Assembly (NCBI RefSeq): GCF_047511655.1
Contig: NC_133391.1
Location: 133,518,906 to 133,582,905 of the forward strand
Direction of reading: 5' to 3'
Length of the DNA: 64,000 nucleotides
Origin: Castor canadensis
Lineage: Eukaryota; Chordata; Mammalia; Rodentia; Castoridae
Shown one piece after another: positions 1-11,639 of the stretch. Within the stretch, counting starts at the first letter, position 1; each line of letters begins with the position of its first letter. The position numbers and the translations under genes were made by a program. Under the pieces are notes generated by a model. That model was not told where the DNA came from and did no database searches. It worked only from the letters and a program-made list of their open reading frames with translations.

Positions 1-398
1 ACTCATGAAAAAGTCATAAGTATTCAAATACAGTTGCAGTTCTCTATTTCAAGAAGTGGAAAGTGAGGAAGGGGGAGGGAAGGGATCTACTTTTAGCCAC
101 AGCTGTTATAGAGGCACTTTGCAGTGAGGGAGAGGGGCCTCAAAACTTGACTGACTGTATTCGTTTCTAGAAATGGAATCTCTGCTTTCCATCCTCTTGT
201 TTCTTATATTACATCCCACAAGAAAATTTAGAATCCAGGACACTGTGCTGCTCTGACACTTGGCAATGATACACAAAATAGAAAAAGAGAAAAAATAAAA
301 AGGCAGCTTCAAAACACATATAAATAGTTCTATAGACTGTCCCCCCACCAAAAAAAAAAAAAAAACCCAACAGAGAAAGCAATGAGTTGACCCTGTGC
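1..398. other. Intergenic, nothing identified
   Basis: Contains an A-rich tract at about 350-365. The open frames across this stretch are short, low-complexity and unsupported by any recognisable domain. Confidence 0.5.
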
Positions 399-752
399 TA
401 TAGTTTGGATCTGGAATGTCCCCCAAAAGCCCACATGTTAAAGACTGAATTTCCACCCCATGATGCATTACAAGGTGGTAGAAACTTTAAGAAGTAGGAC
501 CTGGTGGGAATTTTTAGGTCACTGGGTGTGTGCCCTGGAAGGGGATAGTAGGGCTCCATTCCTTCCTCTTGCTTTTTCATGCTTGGCTAACAGTTTGCTG
601 TACCATGTGCTCCGGACCATGATCTGCTGCCTCACCACAGGCCCCAATACAATTGGGCTAACAAACCATGGACTAAAACTTCTAACACTGTGATTGAAAA
701 TAAAGCTTTCCTCTTTTAAAGTTGATTATCTCAGATATTTTTTTTTTTTTAC
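399..752 (+). mobile_element. MaLR-like solo LTR, copy 1
   Basis: Opens with a tggatctggaatgtccccc-type head, passes a gtaggacctggtggga-type core, and ends with an actgtgattgaaaataaagc polyadenylation region and a T-rich tail. The same architecture recurs at 1674-2054, 24180-24572, 31165-31575 (inverted) and 62980-63370. The layout resembles ERVL-MaLR LTRs; the subfamily was not assigned. Confidence 0.65.
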
Positions 753-1489
753 AGAAACAGAAGGCCTGTGTGCCTACTGACTCCTGAGTAAAAACGGTCA
801 GGGATAGAAGGGAATTGGAGTTTTCACAGTAAAGGAAACCAAGGAAGTCAGGAGAAAGGAAGCAGGTTTACTTATGAGACCAGGACTAAATGTGCATAGA
901 GATCTTTCTGCCCAAAAAAGGGGGCTGAAATCACTTCTAGGCTTTCTAAGGAGAAAGAAAAAGTCACCCAGCCTTATGTTTGCTTGATAACTCCAACTGC
1001 AATGTTCATAAGGTCACTGAGGTGGGGATTTCTAAGCCCCTAAGTGAAGGACTAATGAGGGCAAAGACAATGCCCAAAACCCTACACAGGGACAGCTAAT
1101 TATGGACTGGAAGGAAGACAACAACTCCCCACTTACATAAAACAAGCCTCAAAACAGAGCTGCTAAGCATTCAAAGAAACCTAGTGCTAAGAAAGTCGGG
1201 AAAATCCATGCTTGGAACTTGAATTCTTTTCAGGTAGAATTAATCGATTGTACAGTCTGATAAAGATATTTATAATTATTGTTCAGGATGCTCAAATAAT
1301 TATATAAAGGGATTGTGTCCATTTCAAAACATAAGAAATTATGAAACAAGAGACAGAAAATAATAGCTTAGCAGAAAAGAGAACCCAATTAAAATTATAG
1401 TCACTGAGGAAACACAGAGACATGGGATAAATTCAGTTAACATGGTAGAAGTGAAACTTGGTATCTCTGTGTGCTTTATATCAAATGAT
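753..1489. other. Intergenic, nothing identified
   Basis: Unique-looking AT-rich sequence with no coding frame, repeat boundary or regulatory motif that I can support. Confidence 0.5.
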
Positions 1490-2190
1490 CTATGGTTTAA
1501 ATGTGTCCCCTCCAAAATTCAGGTGTTATTAATGTGATAGCATTAAGAGGTGGGGCCTTTAAGAGGTGATTAGGCCATGAGGGTTCTTCCCTCCTGAATG
1601 GAACCAGTTGCTTTTAATGAAAGGGTTTGACAGAGGGCATTTGTTATCTCTTATACTCCTGCCTTCTACACTGTTATGATGCAAATATACAATGTCCCCT
1701 ACACTTCGTGGTGGAAGACTTGATCCTAAGTTAATGACACTACTTTGGGAAGTGGCAGAAACCTTAGGAGGTCGAGCTTTGCTGGAGGAAGTGAGTCACT
1801 GGGACTTGCCTTTGGAAGCTGTCTGGTGTCTGGCCCCTTCCTGTCTCTTTGCTCTGCTTCCTGGCCACCACAAGGCAAGCATCTTTGCTCCTGCACATCC
1901 TCTTGCCATAATGTTCCGCCTCACGATGGCCCAGAAACAATGGAGCTAGCTAACAGCAGACTGAAATCTCTGAAACTGTGAAACAAAGTAAATCCTTTCT
2001 CCTTTTAAATGGTTTCACTTGAGTATTGGTCACAGTAACAAAAAACTAACACAGTCCAAATGAGGACAGAGTAAGAAGACCCTCACTGGATGCCAGTACC
2101 TTGACCTTGGACTGCTCAGCTTCCAGGACTGTGAGAAATAAATTACTGTCTTTTATAAATTACCCAGTCCTAAAGTGTTTTTTATATACA
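1490..2190 (+). mobile_element. MLT1/MST-type MaLR LTR split by a second LTR
   Basis: The left part (about 1490-1673) has the gtgtcccctccaaaattca head and an aagaggtggggcctttaagaggtgattagg-type core typical of mammalian MaLR LTRs. The right part (about 2056-2190) has the ccctcactggatgcca block and the gaaataaatt...taaattacccagtc tail. The two parts are collinear and are separated by another LTR at 1674-2054. Confidence 0.7.
1674..2054 (+). mobile_element. MaLR-like LTR, copy 2, nested in another LTR
   Basis: Related to the copy at 399-752: aatgtcccct head, a gtcactgggacttgcc-type core, gctctgcttcctggccaccac, and an aaagtaaatccttt polyadenylation region ending in aactaacacag. It interrupts the MLT1/MST-type LTR on either side, so it is the younger of the two. 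Confidence 0.65.
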
Positions 2191-4275
2191 GTTTAAACAC
2201 AGGTGAAAATAAACTACATTGATTAGAATATCAATATATAAACAGCAATTTTTTAAAAATCAGCTAACCATTTCATATTGACTTTTAAAAGGCAATATAT
2301 ATGTTTCTAGTAGCCTAAAGAAAAAATAGGAAGGACATAGAATATATAAGTGAGGTACAAGAGGCTATGCCTGTAACGACAGCAGTTAGAGATCATAGTC
2401 TCATCCAAATCCCAGACCTTGGCCATTCCTCATTCCAGTCTCCCCCTTCCCACAAAGGGTCATGGTCAAGATGCATTTTGTAACTATTTGCTGGGTAACA
2501 TCCTACTGTGAAGTAAGATGATGCATTTTTGTTCCTTTTAGTTGTACCATATGTATGAAATTGAATGGGATTGTGATAAAGCAATGTTTCATTTCAGGAG
2601 ACATCTGTGGAACTCCTGTTGAAGTTCCTGCTCTTTTTATGACACTGTACTGTCTTCCCAATGACAGAAAATGAACACTAAAAGACATAGGCCAAACATA
2701 ATTACATTCAACGGGGAAACAGGAGAAACCCAGGCAGGAAAAAACCTTTAAGGTTTGAGAGGTGGCTGTGGGCCTGGAAAGTGCCCTTAATTGCCAGTTG
2801 CAGTCAGTGCAGGTGCCTAACAGTAACCTTTGACTAGTGGACATCTTTAGGAATTAGTTCGTGTATGGACAAGGCAATTTCCACATGCTTCTTACTGTGT
2901 GACACTGTGCTGTGGTGCTGGAGAGAGTGATGAAGAGATAGCTGGAAGACACTTGGTTTCTTTTGGTTCCATTTGGTTTGGTTTTCCATACAAGATTTCC
3001 AGTGCTATGTCTCTACCTTAGAGAACAAGCAGGTGAGCAATAGGTCAAGGTCAGATTCAAGGCCTTGCTGCAGTCTGGGCTAAGGGAGGTCAGAACAGGA
3101 ACCAAAGTCTACAAAATCTTCATTAGCTTCTAGACCTCTAGAATAAAAGGCGGACAGCTTATATATAGACAGACAGACTTTGGTTCACAACTTTCAGGAA
3201 AATAAAAATCCTGGAGACATTTCAGAAACTGGCTTTGCATACAAGTGGATTAACATTAGGTCAGAATACAAGATGATATTAGGGTCCACAACATTTGGAG
3301 GTAGTATAGCAGGTAGAATCAATTGATGCTGAAGACTCATTTGCCTGGTGACCTTTTCCTGTACACCTGGGTCTGAGGTTGTGTTGGTCACAAACCCTGT
3401 GTACCTTCACCTGCCACCTCATTTCTGATGCTATCACCTGCTTCCCAGACCAACCAAAACTGCCACCTTTGTCAAGTTTCTTGAGGTGGTAGAGTGTAAG
3501 TGGAAGCCCTGAACTTGCACTTCCCACTTTGAGTTCTCAACATACTGAGTCCTCAACATACTGAGTCATCCTCTGCTCCCAGCATGGATGAAATGTCACA
3601 CCAGCAGATCTGGTTTCTTGAGCAGCCACCAAAAAGTTGGGTGATACAACTCAGAAGTGCAGGAGAAGCTATTCCCTGTGAGTGAAATTTTGACTAATAG
3701 GAAACAGGATACAAGAACAGGTGAACGAAGTCCCTCTCCTGATTCCCCCGGGGATGACTCTAAGATTTGTTTTCTGCCTAAAGTCTCCATGGAGAAGTTT
3801 TGTGTGCTGAACCAACATCTCTGCCAAGAGACATACTGAGTGTCTTCTTAGCTCATTGTGAAGTGGCATCCAGCATGGTGGGACCTTACATCATCACACT
3901 TTGTATTACTTGTCCTCTTGCCCTGTTTCCCCTATTTCTTTACCTCTACCCAAGTACATACCTCCCAAATAAAGTGTCAGCTCTCCACTCCTTGTCTTAG
4001 GCTGTATGTTATAGAAAAGGTTTTCTAAGACAGAACTATCACCATGGGACAGATTTGATTGGAGTGTTAGGTATTTTCTCTTGCCCTCCATGAATCTCTG
4101 CCCTGGGAGGCTGGTAAACTAGACCGATAGGACTCCCTCACTCTCTGACCACCAGTTAGGTACAGCTGATGGGGGCCCTGGTAGGAGGCTAGAGAACGTG
4201 TTTGTTCTCCTGACTCCCTCCCTGTGATAGGTCAGTTGGGCTGGTTCAAATAAAAGTCTATCTGACTTTGTTCAT
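2191..4275. other. Intergenic, nothing identified
   Basis: About 2 kb with only scattered short frames on both strands, none of them showing a recognisable domain, and no clear repeat boundary. Confidence 0.45.
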
Positions 4276-4367
4276 GATTTTTTTTTTGGTAGTACTGGGG
4301 TTGGAACTCAGGGCCTTGTACTTACTAGACAAGTGCTCTACCACACGTGAGCCCCACCCCCAGCTAT
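4276..4367 (-). mobile_element. tRNA-like (ID-type) SINE
   Basis: Inverted tRNA-derived unit: a T-rich end, then ggttggaactcagggcctt (B-box complement) and gtgctctaccac...gagcc (A-box complement). Flanks ttcatgattt and ttcttgattt look like a 9-of-10 target-site duplication. Confidence 0.8.
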
Positions 4368-5500
4368 TCTTGATTTCTGAACTCCGCTTCCTCCCCTCAT
4401 CCTGTTGACCTAGAGGACATAACTACTGCACACTGCCACCTTCAGGTGGCTCCAAATCTCTTTGCATCTCCTCTACACTCTGCCCATTCCTTATACATAA
4501 ACCCTGTTGAGTTATTCCAATTGGAGAGTGCCTTCTGTTTCAAAGAGCGAAAAACACAATAAATGATAATACAGTTTATCTATGTTGGAATAGTGAATAG
4601 CCATTACAAACCAGTGTTTGGTAGTAAAAGAAAGAGATAAACTAGTTTGTATTTTCCTTTTATCTTTAAAATGTCAAATAACCAGGGTTCTAGCAGGAAA
4701 CAGGATTCCACTCCTGAAAGGACTTTAATGGACAGTAGAAAAGGAATAAAGAATGGTGAAGCACAAAAAAAAAAAGAAAGAGCAGGAAAATCACCCTCCT
4801 CCCGGGGCACAGGAAGGAACTGTGGTGTTATGCATCAGAGCCCATAAGACTGGGAGTCCTGGAGGACCCGGTTGGTGGAAGGACACTGGCCAGGGCAGAG
4901 CCTCAGCCTGAGCACATTGGGAATAGAGCAGGAAATGCCCTCTGGCCTACCAATCTTATCTTTCCAACCTCTGGCCTCCAGTCCTCGTCGCTCATTGGCT
5001 GAACCCAGTGGAAACTAAAATGATGTTGGCCAGTAGGGGTCAGCCTCTTTGGGCTCAGAATGAGGCTGGGAAGGACAAAGGATGAGTTGGGTTTGGTGGG
5101 AATGTGGAGGCAGACAATAACCAGTATGATCAGGATATTATACAGGATAATTTTGCAAAAAGCAGTAAGAGGAGATGAACTAGATATTTAAAGCAGCTAT
5201 CTCAAGGTAGTAGAAAGAGAAATAGGTTTATTTCCATAGGGTTTGATAAGTTTTCTAAATAAAAAATGGTTATGTATGCCTTTAAAATGTATCTTAGAAA
5301 AAAGATGTGCAAATTGAAGCTGTGTTTATTTTAATTTGATTTTTTAAACTATTTTCTTATTTTATTAAACTGGGGTAAAGGTATTGAGTAAGAAAACAAT
5401 GTGTGAGCCATACTGAATAAATTAATATATGTGTGAAACCATGACTGAATTGCACAAGAGCATTATAAAACAGTGATTATTGTTTTATCATACAGAATAA
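4368..5500. other. Intergenic, nothing identified
   Basis: No gene or repeat could be assigned. The A-rich run near 4766-4785 and the AT-rich stretch near 5320-5480 are low-complexity only. Confidence 0.45.
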
Positions 5501-5504
5501 CAGG

Positions 5505-5815
5505 TTTCATTACAACATTTTCACACAGGTAGCAATATACTTCGATCATATTCACCCCATCACTCTCCAGTCCTGCCCCCCAATAGTCTCCCTTTAACGT
5601 TCATGTCTTTTTGTTGTTGTTAGCGTATTACGGTTGTAATAGTTGTAAGGCAGCACATTGTGACATCTACATAAGTGCTTGCAATGCATCTTAATTAGAT
5701 TTACCCCCTTCATCTTTTTCCTTTATCCCCCCCCTGTCTTCATAGAACAATTTCAACAGGTTTCATTGTTCTGTTTTCATACATGAATGTAAGATATTCC
5801 TCCTGATAAAAATTT
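5505..5815 (-). mobile_element. Probable antisense L1 3' UTR fragment
   Basis: Pyrimidine-rich sequence with cttcgatcatattcaccccat and cctttatccccccc blocks resembles the reverse complement of rodent L1 3' UTRs. There is no coding part, so the assignment is tentative. Confidence 0.4.
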
Positions 5816-7320
5816 CACTTACTGAGCTTTCCTTGAAGCAGAACCTCATCTAGAAGTTCAAGAGCAAACGGAAGGGCTTTTTGTTTTTTTCTCAAAGCTC
5901 TAGTTTGTTTCACATTTTTCTGATGGAAAACAACAACAATTTGACGTGAGGCAAGTGGTATCCCAGTTATAATCACATTAGTAGCTCTGGAATCCCCTGG
6001 TCACTGTTAAGTTCGTTATGCAGCTAAACTGATCTGTGATATTCACTTTGTCAACCAAAGTTTCCTGTCCTAGAGTGGAGTGTCCTAGAGTGAGATTAGT
6101 ATAGATGCTAATCTCGAATAAACATACAACTTCAAAATCCTTTCAGTTTAAACTGTAAACAAACATCCCTCTCAGATCGATGTTCGCTTCCAAATTTACT
6201 TTTGATCTGTTTTTTGTTGCCCTGTGCCTTTCCTAGTTTAACTTGAAGTACAAGAGAAGCAACACGGAGGCGTACGATGACACTGTGGGCTTCTGCACCA
6301 GGGCCTTCCTTGCCCTGTATTCCTTTTCTATTCTTAGCCCTGTCCTCTGGCTCACTGTCAGCTCACATCAGTGCCAAGTAAAATGAAAGCAGCCACTTCC
6401 CCTGCAGAAATATTTAGTATGTACAGAGTGAACTAGCAAATCTCTGGAATGTGCAGGCCAGCTGTTGAAGGCAATATTGCTAATGCAAATTCTTAACCTC
6501 TACCAAAGCAGCAGTTTAGAGAACCATAAGCACCAGTCATCAAACATGCTATGCAAGCTCAGATGGCTGCAAGCTCAGGTCCCCACTTCCATTGGCTGCT
6601 GGGCTATTTTAAGGCTAAGGACTGCACAGAGAAAACAGATGCATTGCATTGCACTGTGTCACCTTCTGAATCTAAAATTTTAAGTTGCCTCTAAATAGCA
6701 AAGACTAAAGTCTTGCTGAATTCAGTAACTTTTTTTAGTTTCTTAAATTTAATTTAGAAGAATACAGTCTAGGTTAATTTATTAATAATTTATACGTATC
6801 CACAGAATAGACACAATTTAAAAAAATAAAACTCCAGATGGGATTCAGTTTAGCTTTAAAAAATGGATAAGGTACATGTTGAAGCTTTAAAAAGATAAGA
6901 TTGATAACTGAAAGTTCCAACTGAGGTTTAAGACAGTCATAACTAGGGTGAATCAGAAATAGATTTCAGACTCAATTCTCAAATCCTGTATTTTAGCCCT
7001 CAGGCTGTATTTACAAATCTCCACTTTAATTAAAATACACAAAAAAGAAAAGCTTATCAAAGTGAAGAGAATCACAACTCTTTTTGGCAACCTAAAAGAT
7101 TTTCATAAAATGAATAAGATTTTCTTAAATGGGTTTGGCTGATTTGCCAGGATTATACAAACATAGCCTCTCTGGCATTTTAGAGTCATGGAAACACTTC
7201 TAAGTCCTCTGTAGTATCAAACTACATTCTCCTAAATTGCTGGTGTTTCCATTGTGAGAACAGCTTCAGCATGAACGGTGCAAACATACATAACAGTTTC
7301 CTTTCTGCATAAGAATAATA
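5816..7320. other. 3' flank of HSPB3, nothing identified
   Basis: Noncoding sequence downstream of HSPB3 (which reads leftwards). AT-rich, no exon-like frame, no repeat that I can name. Confidence 0.45.
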
Positions 7321-7347
7321 AAGACTCAACATACCAGGAATTGTGTA

Positions 7348-7353
7348 TTTATT
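7348..7353 (-). terminator. HSPB3: Poly(A) signal AATAAA of HSPB3
   Basis: On the minus strand this reads AATAAA, about 120 bases beyond the HSPB3 stop codon. With the TATA position it predicts a compact mRNA of about 0.67 kb, in keeping with a short single-exon gene. Confidence 0.7.
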
Positions 7354-7472
7354 TTTAACCTTCATAAAAGTCACAGCAAATCACTTCAAACGTGGGGAGT
7401 ACAAACATTCCCCTGGCACCCTGGCTGAACTACCATCTTCCTTGGGTCCCATAAGCAGGAAACCATAAGGTG

Positions 7473-7931
7473 TCACTTAGTCCCAAGCGGACCCTTTACT
7501 TCCACCACCAAAATTCCATCATGACAGAAGACTGCGGACAAATCTTTGGTTTCAATGCCATCTGGCAGTTTGTACTGTCGGGTGAAGCTTCGGGAGATAA
7601 AACCGTGCTCGTCCATTCTGGTTCCGTGTTGAGCCTTAATCAGCAGCCAGCCCTCAAAGGCCTGGATAATGATGTCTTCGGGCAGGAACTGGACCACGTC
7701 CAGTAGGATCTGGAAGCGGGATTTGCCTTCTTGGGGTGGCGTCTCTTCGGTGACTGAGTCCAGGGGGAGAGCTTGCGGGGCTGCTCTGACTTTTCTCAGG
7801 TCCATGATGGTGGGCCCAGGCAGTGCATACAAAGCATGATCCAGCCTGCAGTCTTCCAAACCTCGAGCTTCAAACTCCTCCTGGTAACGCACTGGAGTCT
7901 CCATGAGGTGCCTAAAAATGATTTTCGCCAT
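7473..7931 (-). CDS. HSPB3: HSPB3, small heat shock protein beta-3 (152 aa, single exon)
   Basis: An uninterrupted 152-residue frame closely resembles mammalian HSPB3, a muscle-enriched small heat shock protein that hetero-oligomerises with HSPB2. The N-terminal arm is about residues 1-67 and the alpha-crystallin domain about 72-147, with the strand segment [13 protein letters not shown] near 111-123. As expected for this member, there is no C-terminal IXI motif. Start choice: an in-frame open stretch runs nine codons further upstream, but the MAKII start matches the family N terminus and has G at -3 and G at +4. The human protein has 150 residues; the two extra ones here fall in the variable linker around residues 50-65. 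Arg7 and Arg118 (equivalent to human Arg7 and Arg116, both sites of neuromuscular disease variants) are retained. The gene has no intron, as in other mammals. Nothing suggests a pseudogene. Confidence 0.97.
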   Translation of the reverse strand: MAKIIFRHLMETPVRYQEEFEARGLEDCRLDHALYALPGPTIMDLRKVRAAPQALPLDSVTEETPPQEGKSRFQILLDVVQFLPEDIIIQAFEGWLLIKAQHGTRMDEHGFISRSFTRQYKLPDGIETKDLSAVFCHDGILVVEVKGPLGTK

Positions 7932-8027
7932 CACTGAGGCCAAAACAGCATCGAGCACCTTCTCTTCAGTGAGAGGCTAACTGTGGCCTTTGCTGGCTGA
8001 GTAAACTCCCAGCCAGAGCAGCTATTC

Positions 8028-8034
8028 CTTTATA
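8028..8034 (-). promoter_or_regulatory. HSPB3: TATA box of HSPB3
   Basis: Read on the minus strand this is TATAAAG, about 97 bases before the HSPB3 start codon. It would place transcription initiation near 7998-8004 and give a 5' leader of roughly 70 bases. The position is inferred from the motif and spacing; no transcript data were available. Confidence 0.75.
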
Positions 8035-8120
8035 GCTCCGCCCAGACACAACCACTTAATTGACCTGAATCAGAGCAGCACACTCACTCTTGTCTTTTCA
8101 CACACGCTGACAATGAGCAG

Positions 8121-8130
8121 CTATTTATAG
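8121..8130. promoter_or_regulatory. MEF2-type element upstream of HSPB3
   Basis: CTATTTATAG is a perfect match to the MEF2 consensus YTA(W)4TAR and lies about 120 bases upstream of the predicted HSPB3 start site. HSPB3 is known to be induced during myogenic differentiation, so a MEF2 site fits its biology. A CATTTG E-box-like hexamer occurs further upstream at 8271-8276. Function is inferred from motif and position only. Confidence 0.55.
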
Positions 8131-8447
8131 GGTGTGTTTGAGAGATGCATTTAGCACACAGCCTAGACAAGCTGTCCAGGCAAGGATTGCTCTGACATTC
8201 TCAGTTAGCTTTGGCAAAGTGTCTGCTTTGCTAGCCCTGAGAGAAAGAGAAAGTGGGAATCAGAAGCAGCATTTGAAAAATATCTAGGTGAGTGCTTTCT
8301 CCTTGTGAAATATGGGTGACCTAAGGGAACAATGATCTTAAACAGTCCAGAGATGTGAACTCATAATATATACTCATGCTGCATCTCCCCTGGCCTCTGA
8401 ATCTAATGCTGTCCAGAGAAGATTCTAGCTGTAATTGCTGAGGAATT

Positions 8448-8451
8448 CACA

Positions 8452-8491
<40 letters not shown>
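8448..8491. repeat. (CA)n microsatellite
   Basis: About 20 CA units, with one interruption near 8458-8460. It lies some 450 bases upstream of the predicted HSPB3 start site. Confidence 0.95.
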
Positions 8492-8493
<2 letters not shown>

Positions 8494-8499
8494 CAAAGC

Positions 8500-10236
8500 T
8501 CAAACTCCAAAGCTCTCATAACTATACATTTCCTTTTATTGAATCTTTTACTGTTTTGTGTTCTAGGGACATCTGAGCTACACCATCTAGCATTTTTTAA
8601 CATTTGACTCATCAAAATGAGATCAGCTGACCAAGCTAGATAAGTGTTAAGCCTCAGGTTTGGGAAGGGGCAGAGGATGGGAAGTTTCAGTGATGAACTT
8701 CAGTGACAGAAAAATGTCAAAGTTTTAAACTATTTCATATTAAAGTCCAGACAAATTAGGATTAATCTAGTCACAGCTCTACTGTTGCATAGGGGAAAAT
8801 AAATTACATATCGTTTCTCAAGTGAAACACCCTTTTTATTAAACTTCCATTGAAGAAGAATGACATAGGTTTTTATCCACTGCTGTGGCAGGAGCTCCAA
8901 GATACGTTCAGTAAAAAAGAAAAGTCCAGAACAGCATATAACATGTTACTACTTATACTTGTTTTAAAAGTAGGTATTTGCTTGTATAAATAGAATCTCT
9001 CTGAAGGACCTGTGGCTGGGAACAATGGTGGCCTCCAGGGAGGGTAGCAGGGTGGCAGGGTTGGGGAAGACAGCAGCTAGAGGGAGACCAGCTTTCATTA
9101 TAAACCCTTTGGAGCTTTTTATTGTAGAGTGTGACCGGAATACACACATATCCAATATGTTTTAAAATACAGAAAACTTCTTTTCCTCTCCCTGGAGGTT
9201 GGTACTTTATAAAACAGACTGAGGAACAGTTTTTCTTTGAAATGTATGCATTTTCTTAACATGAAAAAAGTCTATAAAGTTGAAAAGCAGGAACTCACTT
9301 TCTACATTATTAAGAAAGGTAGTTTCTTGTCTCTATGGGGTGAATTACACCTCTTAGAGACACTGTGATGTTCTTACCTGATTTTTCTTCTGTAGCTGTA
9401 GTGAGACATTGGGCAGGTAGAGCAGGAAGCAGTGCAGTGGTAGCAAGCACCATGGCGTATGTCAAATGCTTCAGAGGTTAGGCAACAAACGAATGGAGGC
9501 ACAGACTAAGCAAGAATGTGTTCACCTTGACTAAGGGGAGAGTCAGTAGGAATGTAGGGACAGAAGTTAAACTGGTCAGGGAGTAAAAACTGCATATTGA
9601 CTACAGCTTCAAGGGACTGGAGGGTAAAGGGATACAAAGAATTAACTAGAGGTTGACCCAAGTTCTAGGTTTGTTTTGTTTTAATAAGCTATCTCTAAGA
9701 AAAGTGAACATTAGTCAGCTTAAAAGAACTGGTTAGCAAGAGGTCCTAGTGGGCCTTGATTGATGGAGTCTGAGACCTACATGACCAAAATCTTGTTCTA
9801 AATGTTTCCTGTAAGCAAAGTAATTTCCTCAAGTCATCCATCAGCAAGGTTTTGTTCAATTCTACAATCCAACGTCAATTAAGCTTAGAGGAATTAAGGA
9901 AGGGTCTGTACTGTCCACCACATAGATCACAGCAAAAGGCCTCAGCTCCTGGAGAAGCAGTGGTAAGAAGCAGGAGATAATTGTACAGATTAGAAAATAA
10001 TAAAAATGATACCAGGTTAGAACATGTGCACTTGCCTAAAGGGCATCCAAATTATACACAGGGGATTGGACTGCATCTGCTGTAATTTTGTGGACTGGTG
10101 TCAGCTGGGGAATGTTAACCTTATATCTGTCCAGGATTTTGCACTTCAATTAAGAGCCATAATAAACACATCAACACTTTCAGAGGGTTTGAGAAAATGG
10201 AGAAGGTAGCCTTCCTGTGGCCCTGCTACAATTACA
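8500..10236. other. Upstream flank of HSPB3, nothing identified
   Basis: Noncoding and unique-looking. No conserved exon, tRNA or repeat was recognised; enhancers cannot be judged without comparison to other species. Confidence 0.45.
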
Positions 10237-10312
10237 TCATCCTTACCCTGAGCTCCTCCTGCTTTGCCCTCATAAGTGCTGGGATTACAGGAATGCACCA
10301 TTACACCAGTGG
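10237..10312 (-). mobile_element. B1-like SINE fragment
   Basis: The segment aagtgctgggattacaggaa with its neighbours is the reverse complement of the 7SL-derived B1/Alu head. Only the 5' part is present. Confidence 0.75.
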
Positions 10313-10539
10313 ATTTCCCCTTCTTATGTTCTACCCTCTGACCTGGAATTTGAGGTCCTCACAAACATGACCAAAATGGTAGCTGAAAGAAGCCAGGATT
10401 CCTTCCATGATTGCTCTTCAACCACTCCAATCCTCCAAAATTCCTTCCACTATTCTGTCTCTTTCTTTTTCTTTTTTCTCTCCAATGAGAAAGATACCCA
10501 CATTGTAATTCCTGGAATTTTAAAACATTAACTTATATG

Positions 10540-10880
10540 GAAAATATTTTACAGATGTGATTAAGTTAAGGATCCTGAGGGGAGAGGATTATTCTGGATT
10601 ATCTAAGTGATGCCAAGTACCATCACTAGTGTACTTAGAGGACAGAGACAGCATCAGAGATTTGACACAGACACACAGAGAAGGCTGTTTGAAGACATGG
10701 CAGAGAGGGATTTGAAGATGTGGGCCTTGAAGACTGAAGTGAAGTCACAGTCAAGGAATTCTAATGTCACCAGAAACTGGAAGAGGCAAAAATAGATTCT
10801 CTTCTGGAGACTCCAGAGTGGGTGGTAGCAGCCCTGCTGTCTGTTGAGTTCAGATTCCTGGACTCCTGACTCTGAGAGAA
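10540..10880 (+). mobile_element. Old MLT1-type LTR-like repeat
   Basis: Contains acagatgtgattaagttaag, gattattctggattatctaa, a gaggacagagacagcatcagag block and a ccagaaactggaagaggcaa block in the order seen in a common mammal-wide LTR family. An inverted relative appears near 55720-56000. The exact family is not assigned. Confidence 0.6.
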
Positions 10881-11417
10881 TAGTTCCTGTTGGCTGCAAC
10901 CAAGTCTGTAGAATTCGTTACAACTGCCACAGGAAAATACTAAAGTCCTCGTCCCTGTGCTACCCCTTGGTGCATAATCTGCCTTACTTTCAGGTTCACT
11001 CAAATGCTTCTTCCATATTTCCATATTACTTAAGCAGAAAGTAATTTCTCTATACTTTTGGACCCTGTGGTACAGTCACACAGCTGGTTATCTGTCCACC
11101 CTCCAATTATCCAGCCAGATCCCAAATCAGAGCCCTTCTTACTCTTGGAGTTGTCATGATTTATAAAACTGAACATTGGCAAAGCTTTTCTCTACTCTGC
11201 TTTCTTTTCTACCAAGTTAGTTCTATGGTCCTTTCCCTCTGTAGGCCTGGGTCTAGAGAGGTACTAAACCCCCCCTTTCCAGAAGCTGTGGCCATGATGG
11301 CCTGTCTAGAATCCAGCTGTTCCTTCCAGAGATGATCATAGTTTCTATCTCTGCAACCCACTAGTCAGGTGCATCTTTTAGAGTTCTTCAGAAAAAAACA
11401 AACCAATAAGATAGAGA
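10881..11417. other. Intergenic, nothing identified
   Basis: May include the diverged 3' end of the LTR-like repeat to its left; otherwise featureless. Confidence 0.4.
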
Positions 11418-11579
11418 TATGCTGGGTATGGTAGTATGCACCTGCAATTGCAACACTCAAGAGGCTGACGCAGGAGGATTGCAAGTTAGAGGCCAGCCTG
11501 AATTACATAGTGAGTTTCAAGCCAGCCTGGACTTGGAACCATACCAAGAATCTGTGTCAAAAAAAAAAAGAAAAGAAAA
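11418..11579 (+). mobile_element. B1-like SINE with poly(A) tail
   Basis: 7SL-derived unit: gctgggtatggtagtatgca head, gaggctgacgcaggaggatt core, a partial duplication of the gccagcctg segment, and an A-rich tail near 11558-11579. Confidence 0.85.
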
Positions 11580-11589
11580 CCAAAAAAGT

Positions 11590-11630
11590 ACCTACCTATC
11601 TGTCTGTCTGTCTGTCTATCTATCTAATCT
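11590..11630. repeat. (TCTG)n(TCTA)n microsatellite
   Basis: Short tetranucleotide run of tctg then tcta units directly after the A-rich tail of the B1-like SINE, a common origin for such repeats. Confidence 0.85.
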
Positions 11631-11639
11631 AGATGTATA

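Noticed and set aside
7932..7958. Nine-codon upstream extension of HSPB3
   Set aside because: The extension is not part of the known family N terminus, and the internal ATG has a better start context.
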